From NCBI GenBank assembly GCA_964019695.1, contig OZ026525.1, positions 63,458,253-63,522,252 of the forward strand: a DNA stretch of 64,000 bases. The letters run 5' to 3'. The position numbers and the translations under genes are program-made. Below the pieces are notes generated by a model. That model saw only the letters and a list, made by a program, of their open reading frames with translations. It searched no databases and was not told where the DNA came from. The first letter of the stretch is position 1. Each line of letters opens with the position of its first letter. This DNA is from Loripinus fragilis. Taxonomy: Eukaryota > Mollusca > Bivalvia > Lucinida > Lucinidae. Below, in pieces: positions 53,859 through 64,000 of this stretch.

Positions 53859-54082
53859 TATAGGGTTTCTTTGAAGTACTCGTCCGGATCCCCTGAAAAA
53901 TATTGGGCTCTGTTGGAAAGTAGAGTACCGCTTAAGCAGGTGCTTAGGGGCTTGAGAATCAGTGTTGAACTATAGGGTTTCTTTGAAGTACTCGTCCGGA
54001 TCCCCTGAAAAATATTGGGCTCTGTTGGAAAGTAGAGTACCGCTTAAGCAGGTGCTTAGGGGCTTGAGAATCAGTGTTGAAC
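53859..54082. repeat. Perfect 112-bp tandem duplication
   Basis: TATAGGGTTTCTTTGAAGTA starts each unit (53859 and 53971), and the two 112-bp copies are identical by eye. The unit contains GGATCCCCTGAAAAAT, which is shared with the element at 17648-17961. Confidence 0.93.
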
Positions 54083-54337
54083 TTTCCATTTGATCACATG
54101 AAGAGACTCAATAAAACCTTGTCTGCTGTTTTCTAATATTGTAGCTTCTATCTATTTCTTAAGGATACGTTTTCTCAGATTATTTGTTTGGAAAGGATGA
54201 GTTGGATATATTTTGAACAAAACAACATGAGCTTCACCAGAGAGATTGCTAACATAGCTGCAGTATGTCGTTCAGGATCAGTCTTATTTTATGCTTGCTG
54301 CTCACAAGTATGTCCTTCTCTACCCTCTGAACACACA

Positions 54338-54396
54338 ACGAAGACTCCGAGTCTGATCAGATTAGGCGGATGCCTAGGCTGATCTGAGTCTTCGCT
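54338..54396. repeat. Short hairpin, GAAGACTC arms
   Basis: CGAAGACTCCGAGTCTGATCAG pairs with CTGATCTGAGTCTTCG around GGCGGATGCC. A related hairpin is at 57604. Confidence 0.68.
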
Positions 54397-54454
54397 CGAT
54401 GCACACTCGTTTTGCTGGCTTTGAGTTTTGAGCCTTTTCTTTTTTTTATCATAG

Positions 54455-55062
54455 TGTGTTAATTTGATTAGACTGTTTCTCTGTGATTATGCATTGCATT
54501 GCATAAGATAGGAAGCCTCAATGCGACCTAAATCATTTTTGTGTTTTAACAACAACATAATTTAGGGCGAAGATTTGGCCCCACTAAAATGCATTTAATC
54601 CCCCCGGTGACTTCGGCTTCTGTCCGTTCTAAGGCTGTTATCCCGTTGTTGTCGATTCATTGTGTAATGTTGCTCCCATTGTTTGTTGGGGTTCTGTGTT
54701 TAGTCTTTGTTTTGTTTTACATTACTTAGTGTCATTTCTAGTTTCGCAATCATCTTGACGAGACAGAGAGAGTTGGCATTTTAACATTTATTAGCATGAT
54801 AAATACCATATCTGAGAGACTTAAAGCAAGAAACTTCTTCACTTTTCTTTTTTTTTAGTTTTTATGAGCAGTTGAAACCTCCTGCTCAATTGAGTTATGA
54901 AAAAGTTTTATACCCTCGGGACCTGGCTGCTTTACTTACATGTCTTATGAATGTTGGTGTTCTGTTGATCCTCCTCGTGGTGCCATGTGTTGGTCTGCAG
55001 AGTGTGACTGTTGTATTTCGTGATCATATTCACCCACGTTTTTGTCTTGTCCTGGCTCAACA
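54455..55062 (+). mobile_element. Penelope-like type 1 3' region, interrupted
   Basis: AGTGTGTTAATTTGATTAGA, TAGGGCGAAGATTTGG, GTTCTAAGGCTGTTATCC and CGTGATCATATTCACCC follow the order of the other type 1 copies. A foldback element is inserted at 54777-54926. Confidence 0.72.
54777..54926. mobile_element. GGTTATAAAACTT foldback relic nested in the PLE end
   Basis: The right end AAAAGTTTTATACCCTCGGG then ACCTGG matches the end of the 2636-2871 element, and CTCAATTGAGTTATG resembles its interior. The left end is degraded. PLE sequence is continuous on either side. Confidence 0.6.
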
Positions 55063-55282
55063 TGTCTATATTACTAGTTGACTGTAATCTGGATATACAT
55101 CACTGCGATCCATTAAGACTAATTACGTGGTTAATTACATGTAGTACCTGCTTGTAAACGTATTTCCCTTTCCATTCATAATTTCTTAAGTAAGGTTAAA
55201 AACACTACGTCAGTTTAGGTAATACATTCTATTAGATTTCATCAGCTTGTTGTTGTTGTTTACCTAGATTTGTGGTGTCCAT

Positions 55283-55352
55283 TTAATTAGGTTCTGTATC
55301 AGGTGTGGTACTTGATTGTATCGATTCCTGATCTTTGCCACATTTCTTACTT
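55283..55352 (+). mobile_element. Type 2 PLE 3' terminal fragment
   Basis: CAGGTGTGGTACTTGATTGT then ATCGATTCCTGATCTTTGCC is the last 60 bp of the short type 2 element. Confidence 0.75.
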
Positions 55353-55555
55353 TGAATATCCATGTTTGTATCTCTCAAATACCCTAACTAACTCATTTTT
55401 CAAAGGCTGGTGAGAATTGAATGGACAGTATGGGTAAGATATCTTTGCTATCGGAGAGGGAATTGCGTTTTACATTGGTAGATGGATTCAGTTATCGGAT
55501 TGCCTTTTTGTTTAGACTGATTTCAGCCTATTGTTTACCTACAATTTATCTCCCC

Positions 55556-55558
<3 letters not shown>

Positions 55559-55614
<56 letters not shown>
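55559..55614. repeat. CT dinucleotide microsatellite
   Basis: An uninterrupted TC run of 56 bp. Confidence 0.97.
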
Positions 55615-55616
<2 letters not shown>

Positions 55617-57603
55617 AGTGTTGGTTCGTTGTCTTTGACAGGTACATGCACAGTAAAGTCCGAGCATAGTTTACACAAAGGTGCACCTTTTAAACACTGG
55701 AGGTACACAACACTGTTAACCCCAATTGGAACTGCCTCTGCTAATTCCGTGAAATTTCAGGGAATCAGACCTAGGACATCGATGCTCTTCTTTGATAACG
55801 TGACGCTGACGTTACATAACGTGACGATGACATCACAGAAACCATGTCAGCACAATAACAAGTGTGATTGCAGCAAAACAAACGGTTAGAAATGGCGATA
55901 TTTTATTGAAAAATATATTTATAAACTTCATTTATTATGTTGATAAAACGTTTTGGGTAATCAAAATAATGGAAATTAATAGGACTGGACCCAGATACTA
56001 CAGCACTATTTTTCCTTACGCCAGTTCCGGCTAATCAAAAGGCGCTTTCTCGTACTTAGTACTACGCGTAACGCGTCTGGCGTACACCCGAGGCTTGATT
56101 CGATTCTCGAATTGTGCCGGAATTTCCCGATTGTGTTAAACCATGATAAAACAATTTGTGCATCTAACCATCTAACACAGTCCCAGGAAGAAACCCGACC
56201 TTCTAGACCGAACAGTCAACTTTCCATTGATGAAATTTCGTTCTCGCATAGGCAATCGTTGCACAGCAATGCGATAAGTACAGTACTAAAGAAACCTGAC
56301 ACATACTGTGTGTCAATTTTTTGGTAGTAAATGAAAACGATGCACACTTGTCTTTCCATTGCGTAAAGTTTAACAAGTGTAGACTAAGATGCACTGAGAT
56401 TATTTGAAAAGATGAACTGATTTCAAACGTCAGCCATCAAAACGTCACGTTACCCCTATAATCATTTTTGCAAGAACAAAAAATCACGCAAAATTCACCA
56501 GAAACCGCTTTAGTGTGATTCTTTGAAATTTCATCGACATTTTCTGGGCATTCAAATAAAGCATGCATGCATTGTTCAACCCAACAGCCTGTTTTCATTT
56601 TCTTAACGTCAGTTTTACGTTATCGGCGTTTTATGAGCTTTTAAAAGCACTGTCACTTTATCAGCTCTTTTCACAGTGTATGGTGTTTGGAATGCCAATG
56701 TTTCAGTCCTTTTCAGTCCTTTTGGACCCCGTAGCTGCCGCCTACGTCCATTTAGCGAAGCGAAGCGTTACAATTATATGCTGGTATGTGTATACTGCAA
56801 AGTTTGAAATTCATAGGCGATTCAAGTAAAGTATAGCCAATTGGAATTATAACAAAGAAGACATTACACACTCAACGGTGACATCCTTTGACAAAGAAAA
56901 AACGGTTATTATCCATAGTGTACGTTGTTTCTTAATTGACGTTAAATTTGGTTTATTCTGCTTTTATCCTTTACATGCAACGTGACGCAAAACAGAAGTT
57001 CTGATTCTTGAAAATGCATTATCTTACAATGATTGGTTGACTGCAAGTCATTTCAGTTTCTTGAAATTGTTTAAACAATGGAAAAAACGTTGCCGCTTAG
57101 ACAGCGTCGAAAGCATAATTTAAAGAAAACCCATATCATACACCACGGCAAGAAATTTAATTTTTTTGAAATGCACTTTTGTCTGCACTGGTAGTGGCCA
57201 TGCATACAAGAAAAAGGTTTTCAAAAAATATCTAGACATACACTCTCAAGGCAATTGTGATAAAAACGATATTTTGACGTTGTGACGTCATGTTCTATAT
57301 TTGATAAATATATTTTTCGAAGAATACTTTCTAATGTTTTGTTATTAAAATAAGCATATGCGCTCTGCTTTATAATTTGTTATTTACGAGTTTCAAGCAA
57401 GTAAAAAGTGTAAGGTTTCTCAGGAGGTAGTCCATCTATTGAAAGTCTGTCCTGTGAAGATCTACTTATTATCAGCAGAAGGAAATCAACAATGTGGTTG
57501 TGCGCCACGATAAGCCTCCTATCAGCCTTGACATCAGATCAGTGTATTTAGAGTCTTTATTGTCCACATGAAGAAAGTATGGGTCCATAGTTATCCACTG
57601 AGT
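55615..57603. other. Unassigned sequence
   Basis: No gene recognised over about 2 kb. GATGACATCACAGAAACCATG near 55825 recurs as GATGACGTCACAGAAACCATG at 63720, so part of it is repetitive. Confidence 0.4.
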
Positions 57604-57664
57604 GCTCAGCGAAGACTCTGATCAGACTGGGCGGATGCCCTGGCTGATTAGAATCTTCACTAGG
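57604..57664. repeat. Short hairpin, GAAGACTC arms, copy 2
   Basis: CAGCGAAGACTCTGATCAGA and CTGATTAGAATCTTCACTAGGC pair imperfectly around GGCGGATGCC, as at 54338. Confidence 0.6.
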
Positions 57665-58087
57665 CGCACACCATCTTGGTGGTTTTGTCCTGTAAAGATC
57701 TACTGATTAGCCAATCAGTTCAATATTGATTTGTAATTCTAGGACGGATTGACGTTTCATTTCATTCGAATCAATGTTGGCCAAATGAAATGTCAAAACC
57801 AGCTTTCATGAAAAATTAAACAAGGCAAAAGTAAATTCTGTCAATTGCATTGGTGTAATAGCTATTATCAAATGTCTATATATCACTGAAGCTGTCAGAA
57901 ACAGGCGGAAATGGCATGAAATATTACAATTTTCCCAGAAATTCTACATTATATCAATCACCAAGACGGTTAAGTTTAAAAGTATATGGGCTTATACGAA
58001 CTGTATTTGACTATGTAAAACCACTCCTAGTACATTTAGGTAATATTTAGTTGAACCATTTTACTAGATAGCACAATTAAGCCCCAA
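57665..58087. other. Unassigned sequence
   Basis: Contains an inverted pair GACGTTTCATTTCATTCG...CCAAATGAAATGTC near 57751-57794. Nothing else recognised. Confidence 0.4.
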
Positions 58088-58439
58088 AGAGGGGGGGGGG
58101 GTACTCTCATTTTTCTCTCCGTACGTAGGCTCGGGCAAAGCATCTACCTTTAACCAAAAAAAATATCAGGAATTTCAAGCACCCCCAAAACTATTTGAAA
58201 CGCAGCCCAAATAAATACCCCCATTCTATACCTTGACCTTAAGGAAAGACCCTTAAATGCATAAAAATGACCCCTAAATATAGTCGAATTTGTGATGACC
58301 CCCAAAAATATCCACAAAATTTTCATTCCCGCAAAAATATTCATTTTTTTCTGAAAACCCCCAAAAATATTGAAATTCAAAGTTTTGACCCCACCCCCAA
58401 ATGGCCTGAGCCTACGTGAAAATATCAGAGTACCCCCCA
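58088..58439. mobile_element. TIR element with CCCCCAAAAATATT array
   Basis: The ends are GGGGGGTACTCTCATTTTTC and (minus strand) GGGGGGTACTCTGATATTTT, both leading to ACGTAGGCTC. CCCCCAAAAATAT-like words repeat inside. The 104-codon minus-strand frame is the translation of this array. Confidence 0.8.
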
Positions 58440-58513
58440 TACACACACCCTTGGAATTAAGCATTTACGGTAGTCGGTAACTATAATATACCCAGCAAAC
58501 ATGCAGTCACGGG

Positions 58514-58577
58514 TCACTATTGGCCCGCCAGCGAAACGCCATTGTAATGGCGTTTCGCGGGAGGGCCAATAGTGGTC
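58514..58577. repeat. Hairpin, CCACTATTGGCCC type
   Basis: TCACTATTGGCCCGCCAGCG and AAACGCCATTG pair with TAATGGCGTTT and CGCGGGAGGGCCAATAGTGG with few mismatches. It is similar to the one at 17799. Confidence 0.8.
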
Positions 58578-58722
58578 CACTTTAATATGCTTCCCGGTGT
58601 ACATGTACATATATGTGCGAACACTGGGTATTTGGTGAGCAGTGGTATGCAATAGTGTTGGACTTGTGATCGAATGGTTGGGGCTTGTACTTTGGATTCT
58701 TGTCGATCTACTCTTAACCGAT

Positions 58723-58930
58723 TGAGCAGTAGCTCAGTCACTGTGGTAGGGTGCTAAACTTTAGAGGTCAAGGTGGTGCTGTTTCGAGTCCTACCAGAGG
58801 CACTGTGTTAGGTCCTTCAGCGAGGACTCTTCATTCTCGCTGATTAATACTGGTTTAACAAAAGAAAACGCCCTGACATGACTTAAACTGTTGATTAGCA
58901 TGTAAAGCATTAACTCACACAATCAAATAA
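58723..58930 (+). mobile_element. tRNA-derived SINE, diverged
   Basis: A tRNA-like head (AGTAGCTCAGTCACTGTGG, then GTTTCGAGTCC) is followed by GTGTTAGGTCCTTCAGCGAG and, at the 3' end, GCCCTGACATGACTTAAACTG with ATGTAAAGCATTAAC. It is the same layout as the SINE at 10250. Clear target-site duplications were not found. Confidence 0.65.
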
Positions 58931-59467
58931 AGTGTTGAGTCAGTAGTAGTCGTTTAATTTTGACGCCGAGAAGTTGCTTTTAAGCACCCGGTAGGCCTAC
59001 ATATACAGTAGAATTCAATGGCTCGAACAGGCTTGGGACCATGAAAAATACGAGTAGTTCAAGCCAAGGGTAGCTCCAGCCATCCAGGGTGGATTATGCC
59101 TTAAATGACTGTAGGGCCCATGATAATAGTTCTAGCCAGCCCAGGTGAATGAGCTATCAGAGTTCGAGCTACGGTTTCAGAACGCTACTGAATCTGCAAA
59201 AGAATTAATTTTATAAATGCGTCCTTCTACATGTACGTGTATCTAAATCCAAATTGTTCTGATTTTATTAACGGGTAAATGTGCTTCTATCAGTCAGAGG
59301 AAAAATAATATTGAGCTTCGTTGAGGTGAATAGATGATTCTCCAACGTAAAATAAATTCCTCTAATATACAAGCTTCATTCGTTAAAATCCTATCACAAC
59401 CATGACAACATGATACAATAAATGAAAATAACATAAATGGTGCACGATTCCGTTTTATTTTTTCATT
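58931..59467. other. Unassigned sequence
   Basis: Nothing recognised. Confidence 0.4.
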
Positions 59468-59706
59468 TGAGCCAGTGCATGAGATTTCCAACAATGTGGT
59501 ATGTGCGACCAGCAAAGCCTCAGATCAGCCTGCACATACGCGCAGTCTGATCACAGCCTTTGCTTGTGGCTTCAATATTCTATGAGTGTTAATCTACTGA
59601 TCGAACGTCATTTGGAAATTCTAAGCTTAAAAGGAGGCTGCAGAGGCATGTCGGAGTCTACACATGTCAAAATACCACATTGTTGGAAATCACATGTCAT
59701 GGCGCA
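59468..59706 (-). mobile_element. TIR element family A, copy 5 (reversed)
   Basis: It begins TGAGCCAGTGCATGAGATTTCC and ends GGAAATCACATGTCATGGCGCA. The interior (GCTTAAAAGGAGGCTGC, GAGTCTACACATGTCAAAAT) is in reverse order relative to copies 1-4. Confidence 0.8.
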
Positions 59707-59765
59707 TTTGTATTATTCTATGAAACACGGCTGGTATTACTTGCAAGGCAACCTAAAGTAAACGT

Positions 59766-60370
59766 CTCAGAAGGCATATGACGTCGACACAACGTCGAAT
59801 CAACGTCGATGCGACGCCATGCTTTAGGAGGCTTTCCACTAAATATTTTTCCATTGCCGACAGTGCAAAATAGCAGTAAAGTAATCCATTCTCAAAATCT
59901 ATTCACACATACAAATTTGACAAAAGTGTTCTATTTGAAAGACCTGCCATAGCTTATTTGATTTATGCTGAAAAACATGGATGTTTCCCATCTCAAAAAT
60001 TAGTCATGTGTAAATAAGTTGGGAAACCCCATCCTTCCGCAGCAAATAAGCGGATGATTTTTATCAATGGGGGTACTCTAAAAATCGAAACATTATTCTC
60101 CTGCTTAGGGCATAAAATGTTCAAACTCTCTTGATTTCGATTTATTTTATCTGGCCTCTTATCACCTTCTAATCAAGCAAAAGGAATATGACTAATGAAA
60201 TGATCCACAGGAGTTTTATTCTGATGACTACTTCCTCCCCAAAAAGGGCGGGGCCATACTTCATGAATATATAGTAGAATGCTACCGACACAACGTCGAT
60301 GTGACGCCATGCGACGTGACGTCGCATCGATGTTGATTCGACGTTCAGTCGACATCATGTGTCTGCTGAG
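59766..60370. mobile_element. TIR element with ACGTCGA motif ends
   Basis: Inverted ends of about 50 bp: CTCAGAAGGCATATGACGTC at the left and (minus strand) CTCAGCAGACACATGATGTC at the right, continuing with AACGTCGAATCAACGTCGAT. The interior is noncoding. A minus-strand open frame of 89 codons here has no motif. Confidence 0.8.
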
Positions 60371-60765
60371 TACATGTATATGTACCATAACTTGAGCAGC
60401 CTCTTGGATTAAAAATGGAAAACATATGTCGATGCTTAGCACTCAACATTTGAAACTCTTTGCCCCAGTCCACATGGCAAAGTAGGTTAGTTTCAAGTAT
60501 AAGTAGGTATAACTATGTTACTCCCGTGATAGAAACTATTTTCAAATAATTCGTCAATTTTTTCCGATAATAATTACCCACAAATGACAATGTAGCAATT
60601 AATGGTGTCTTTGAGGTGTAATGTGAGACTTATGTCTCTCACGAGGGCAAGTTAATGTTTTAAATTGCTTCATGAATTCGTGAAACAGGGTGTTCCGCTT
60701 TCATGTTTGTAAGTTATCGCATGAAAAACGCCCACATACTGTATGCATTTTTAAATTAGTTGAAA
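60371..60765. other. Unassigned sequence
   Basis: Nothing recognised. Confidence 0.4.
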
Positions 60766-60961
60766 AGCCGTGGCATGAGATTTCTAACACTGTAGTATAT
60801 GCTACCAGCAAAGGCTCAGACCAGCTAATCACTTTAAATACACTTTGACTATTACATGTAAGCTGCTGACCGAACATCATTTGGAATTTCTAAGCTTAAA
60901 ATGAGTCTGAGTCTATTCATGTCAAAATGCAACATTGTTGGAAATCTCAATTCGCGGCTCG
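60766..60961 (-). mobile_element. TIR element family A, copy 6 (reversed, internal deletion)
   Basis: AGCCGTGGCATGAGATTTC at the left and GAAATCTCAATTCGCGGCTC at the right. It is about 40 bp shorter than other members and lacks most of the palindromic core. Confidence 0.75.
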
Positions 60962-61078
60962 TATGTCTTATCAGAATGTTCGCTGCTCCCCTTGCACACA
61001 CTGTAAAGAAAATGATCTAGCTAATAGTGCGTAACAAGAAAATAATTTCCTTATTTCTCAACCGAAATATATGTTGTG

Positions 61079-61127
61079 GATTCTCAAAAGAACCGTCTCA
61101 ATGAGACCCAATGCACCCAAAACATAT
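61079..61127. repeat. CTCAAAAGAACC hairpin, half deleted
   Basis: GATTCTCAAAAGAACCGTCTCAATGAGAC keeps the left arm and apex. The right arm is lost and only CACCCAAAAC, its outer end, remains. Confidence 0.7.
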
Positions 61128-61900
61128 TGTTAAATATGCCAGAAATGGCCGTTGATTGCATTAATAAAAGTATTCTATTCTATGTTAAAAATTATGGGTA
61201 AGAAAATATTTACATTTGTACGCTGAAAATGTTTGTGTCAGATGAATACTTCTGACCAACATCTAAACATCTAGGCATAATCTAAAGTTCAAGGCTGTCT
61301 GTCCTCAACATACATAAGGCTCTGGTGAGTCTGGGCTGGTCGCCATTGCGATAAGTACATGTACCACTATCTCTAGACTGGCTCCCGTCGTCAAACTTAT
61401 TAGTCACTCAATATTGAAAATATTTTCACTGATTTCTCAATCTAATGATGGCTGAGTATGTTCTAAGAGCTAAAAGAAAAGACAACTCTGATGGTAAAAC
61501 AATGTTTGGATTGTCTCTCTTGGTCACTTTAAACATCAATATGAATTTATGAACATACGACGGGGGGCATTCTACACAATCTCATGTGCATGCTTATTCA
61601 GATATATGTTTAACCTCGGCTACATGTATATCTCTTGCTGCAAGGCATTTAAACGTATGGCACTGCTTAACTCAAAGCACGTACTTTTAGTTATTGAATA
61701 TAATTAGCATTGGATCTATTCTTTTCATCGGTGTTTTGTTAACAAACCAAACAAACTGTTTGCGTTTGTCTTTATTCCAGTAATCAAGGTTATTATACGG
61801 ATATCAAAGGCATTAAGAGCGCAATGAAGAAATGAAAGCTACTATCGCTAGTGTAGCATTCACTCATTTAAGACTCTAGCGACCTTCTTATAGGACATTG
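61128..61900. other. Unassigned sequence
   Basis: Nothing recognised. Confidence 0.4.
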
Positions 61901-61966
61901 GCAAACGGTTCAGAACCAGATCAGACGCCACAGAACGTGGCGTCTGATCAGGTTCTTCACTGTTTG
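61901..61966. repeat. AAACAGTG hairpin family, well preserved
   Basis: GCAAACGGTTCAGAACCAGA and TCAGACGCCAC pair with GTGGCGTCTGA and TCAGGTTCTTCACTGTTTG. Confidence 0.85.
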
Positions 61967-62204
61967 TGCACATAATGTTCTTTTTTTTAATTTGAATGAA
62001 ATTGAAACTTACTACCCACAACCCTTATATTTGACATGGATTAGCCCAATTGATTAGGGTGGGGAATTCCATTCGGCATAAATGGGTTAGTGGCTCATGG
62101 AGTAGAGGAAATGGATTGTATAATTTATATGGGCTAGTTCGTGAGATATGTCGAAAACTTCTTAATACGCTCGAGCTGACAGTGGAATTTGCATGTAGAA
62201 GACA
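61967..62204. other. Unassigned sequence
   Basis: Nothing recognised. Confidence 0.4.
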
Positions 62205-62900
62205 CTAGTTATCCGACAGTATTGAAGGCATGCCAAAGACCATTGTTCAAGGCATTGTTGTAGGAATGCAGTAGACAATTGTTCAAAGTCAAACCATGTA
62301 ACTTTTTTTACAAGCCATGGTGAGGAAATGTCTAAGAGCATTGTCCACATGCAGTGTTGAAGTCATGTCAAAGACCATTGTCCACAGGCAGTGTTGAAGT
62401 CATGTCAAAGACCATTGTCCACAGGCAGTGTTGAAGTCATGTCAAAGACCATTGTCCACAGGCAGTGTTGATGGCTAGCCACAGACCATTGTCCACAGGC
62501 AGTGTTGAATGCATGCCATAGACCATTGTTCATATGCAGTATTGAAGAATTGTCTTAGATCATTGTTCACAGGCAGTGTTGAAGATATGTCATAGACCAT
62601 TGTTCACAGGCAGTGTTGAAGATGTGTCATAGACCATTGTTCACAGGCAGTGTTGAAGATATGTCATAGACCATTGTTCACAGGCAGTTTTGAAGGCATG
62701 TCATAGACCATTGTTCATATGCAGTGTTGAAAGTATGCCATAGACCATTGTCCACAGGTAGTGTTAAAGGCATTCAGCTGACCTTTAAATTTGTCACAGG
62801 CAGTGTTTTAGGCATGTCGTAGACCATTGTCCACATGAAGTTTAAAAGCATGTAATAGAACATTGCTTGTTTACAGTGTTGAATGCATGCCCTAGACTAT
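62205..62900 (+). repeat. 37-bp satellite array, left part
   Basis: Units such as GTCCACAGGCAGTGTTGAAG then TCATGTCAAAGACCATT (37 bp) repeat with moderate divergence and no spacers. The most uniform units are near 62345-62470. Confidence 0.9.
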
Positions 62901-63384
62901 TAGGGATGTAACAATACATCGGACTATCGATATATCGCAATAGTAACCTAGTCAATGTTACTGCAATTGTAGGAAAGTGGCAATGTCAATAGTATCGGCA
63001 ATAGTCTTTTCAATATCGCAATAGTTTCAATAGTTTTTAGACATAAGGATTTTCTCTTTAAAATTGTTTGGTTGGACACAAAAAGAATGTTAAATGGCAA
63101 TAGGATGTATATGTTGTTGCCTCTCATGCATTTCAGCAAAATAAGTGGACTTTGACAATATTGTGAAATTTTTCTCTCGTTTCCATACAAAAATTGGTGC
63201 CTGTACGTGCAGAAAAGTCCAACCATATTCTTAATTTTCTCCTTAAAACAAGCATAAATGTTTCAGACAATAGTATCACAATAGTATTGCAATGGTAGTC
63301 CACAATAGTAATAGTATCGCAATGGTACTTCCTGCAATGTCAATACTATCGCAATAGTAATTTTGGCCACAATAGTCACCCCTA
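62901..63384. mobile_element. hAT-like MITE with exact 8-bp duplication
   Basis: It begins TAGGGATGTAACAATAC and ends with the inverted form GTATT/ACAATAGTCACCCCTA. TAGACTAT stands on both sides (62893-62900 and 63385-63392). Eight-bp duplications and TAGGGnTG ends fit the hAT superfamily (family knowledge). The interior holds many ATCGCAATAGTA-like words. It has no transposase frame and interrupts the 37-bp satellite. Confidence 0.88.
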
Positions 63385-63620
63385 TAGACTATTGTTCACA
63401 TGCAGTGTTGATGACATGCCGTAGACAATTGTTCACAAGCAGTACTGAAGAAATGTCATATACCATTGTTGATAGGCGGTGTTGAAGGCATGTCGTAGAC
63501 TTTTGATCACGTGTAGTGCTCAATGTGTGTCATAGATAATTGTTCTCAGGCAATATTGAAGGCACGCTGTAGACCTTTGTTCACAGTCAGTGTTGATATA
63601 GCATGCTCTCGACGATTGTT
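63385..63620 (+). repeat. 37-bp satellite array, right part
   Basis: The array continues as CATGCAGTGTTGATGACATG then CCGTAGACAATTGTT, becoming more diverged towards 63620. Confidence 0.85.
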
Positions 63621-63907
63621 CATAGGAAGCCCCAATCTGCACGCACATCGGGGAATACCGTGGAATCAACCTCTGCCGTACATAGAGGCCTACTTTTCAT
63701 GGAGTTTGATAACTTTACGATGACGTCACAGAAACCATGCCATCAGTGTCACGGTTAGATAAGATCTTAGGCGCTCATTTCAAAATTTGAATACGAGCTA
63801 TACAACCATGGCTCGCAGATGCGCATCTGCGACACGAGCAATGATTTTACAGGAAAATGTAATTCCATTGTCTTAAAATTGGTAACAACTACGATTAGCT
63901 TGTCCTG
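63621..63907. other. Unassigned sequence
   Basis: The TTTACGATGACGTCACAGAAA segment near 63713 recurs near 55825. Nothing else recognised. Confidence 0.4.
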
Positions 63908-63970
63908 ATAGAACCTGATAATGCAGCTCTTTTGCTAAGAGCTGCCTGATCTGGGTCTGCTCTGTTTGCA
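63908..63970. repeat. AAACAGTG hairpin family member
   Basis: ATAGAACCTGATAATGCAGCTCTT then AAGAGCTGCCTGATCTGGGT and CTGCTCTGTTTGC pair, with an imperfect left arm. Confidence 0.75.
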
Positions 63971-64000
63971 ATCTGATATTCGTAAAGCTAACTGAAGCTT

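Noticed and set aside
55421..55669. Frame containing an LSLSLS run
   Set aside because: The run is the CT microsatellite. There is no conserved protein sequence around it.
58150..58464. 104-codon glycine/phenylalanine-rich frame on the minus strand
   Set aside because: It is the translated CCCCCAAAAATATT array of a noncoding TIR element.
62205..63620. Possible CRISPR-like array of 37-bp repeats
   Set aside because: The repeats are contiguous with no unique spacers, are diverged, and lie in eukaryotic DNA without cas genes. It is a minisatellite.

Overview
The window is eukaryotic, AT-rich and gene-poor. It most resembles intergenic DNA of a mollusc, probably a heterodont bivalve. That assignment is an inference from three things: the mix of Penelope-like retroelements, tRNA-derived SINEs, mariner/Tc1/hAT/Harbinger-type DNA transposons and many palindromic foldback repeats; the frequent TACATGTA-type words; and a metazoan iduronate-2-sulfatase-like gene. 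Nothing here is bacterial: there are no operons or Shine-Dalgarno sites, and most long open frames lie in repeats.

Only one intact protein gene is well supported, a single-exon sulfatase of the iduronate-2-sulfatase family at 12422-13957 (+). Two nearly identical tRNA-Arg(TCG) genes lie at 36246-36318 and 40766-40838 (+). Everything else recognisable is mobile or repetitive.

Layout. 0.6-2.2 kb and 7.1-8.2 kb: two transposons of a shared architecture (subterminal arrays of a short family-specific motif, a TATA box, then an ATG about 60 bp on); the second keeps a Harbinger-like transposase N-terminus. 1.4-5.2 kb and 12.1 kb: copies of a 230-240 bp terminal-inverted-repeat (TIR) element, one split by a SINE with exact target-site duplications. 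8.5-11.9 kb: Penelope-like element (PLE) remnants, foldbacks and another SINE with exact duplications. 12.4-14.8 kb: the sulfatase with TIR elements on both sides. 15-22 kb: nonautonomous mariner-type elements and two different mariner transposase pseudogenes. 19.9-30.6 kb: several PLE copies, including a reverse-transcriptase relic interrupted by a short PLE-end-like element, a tyrosine-recombinase relic and a Tc1 fragment. 31-36 kb: TIR and foldback elements, ending in a ~770 bp quasi-palindrome just upstream of the first tRNA gene. 37-38 kb: tandem repeat of ~145 bp units. 39.6-43.6 kb: foldback, SINE pair, second tRNA gene, LINE pseudogene. 43.6-46.5 kb: an inverted pair of diverged repeats around a 32-bp satellite. 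47-62 kb: many TIR elements, hairpins, tandem duplications and further PLE ends. 62.2-63.6 kb: a 37-bp satellite split by a hAT-like element with an exact 8-bp duplication.

There is no gene pathway to assemble. The biology visible is repeated nested transposition, in which many nonautonomous families carry their own degenerate motif array between TIRs, and many short hairpin families share arms or apex motifs. All coordinates, alignments and pairings were made by eye.
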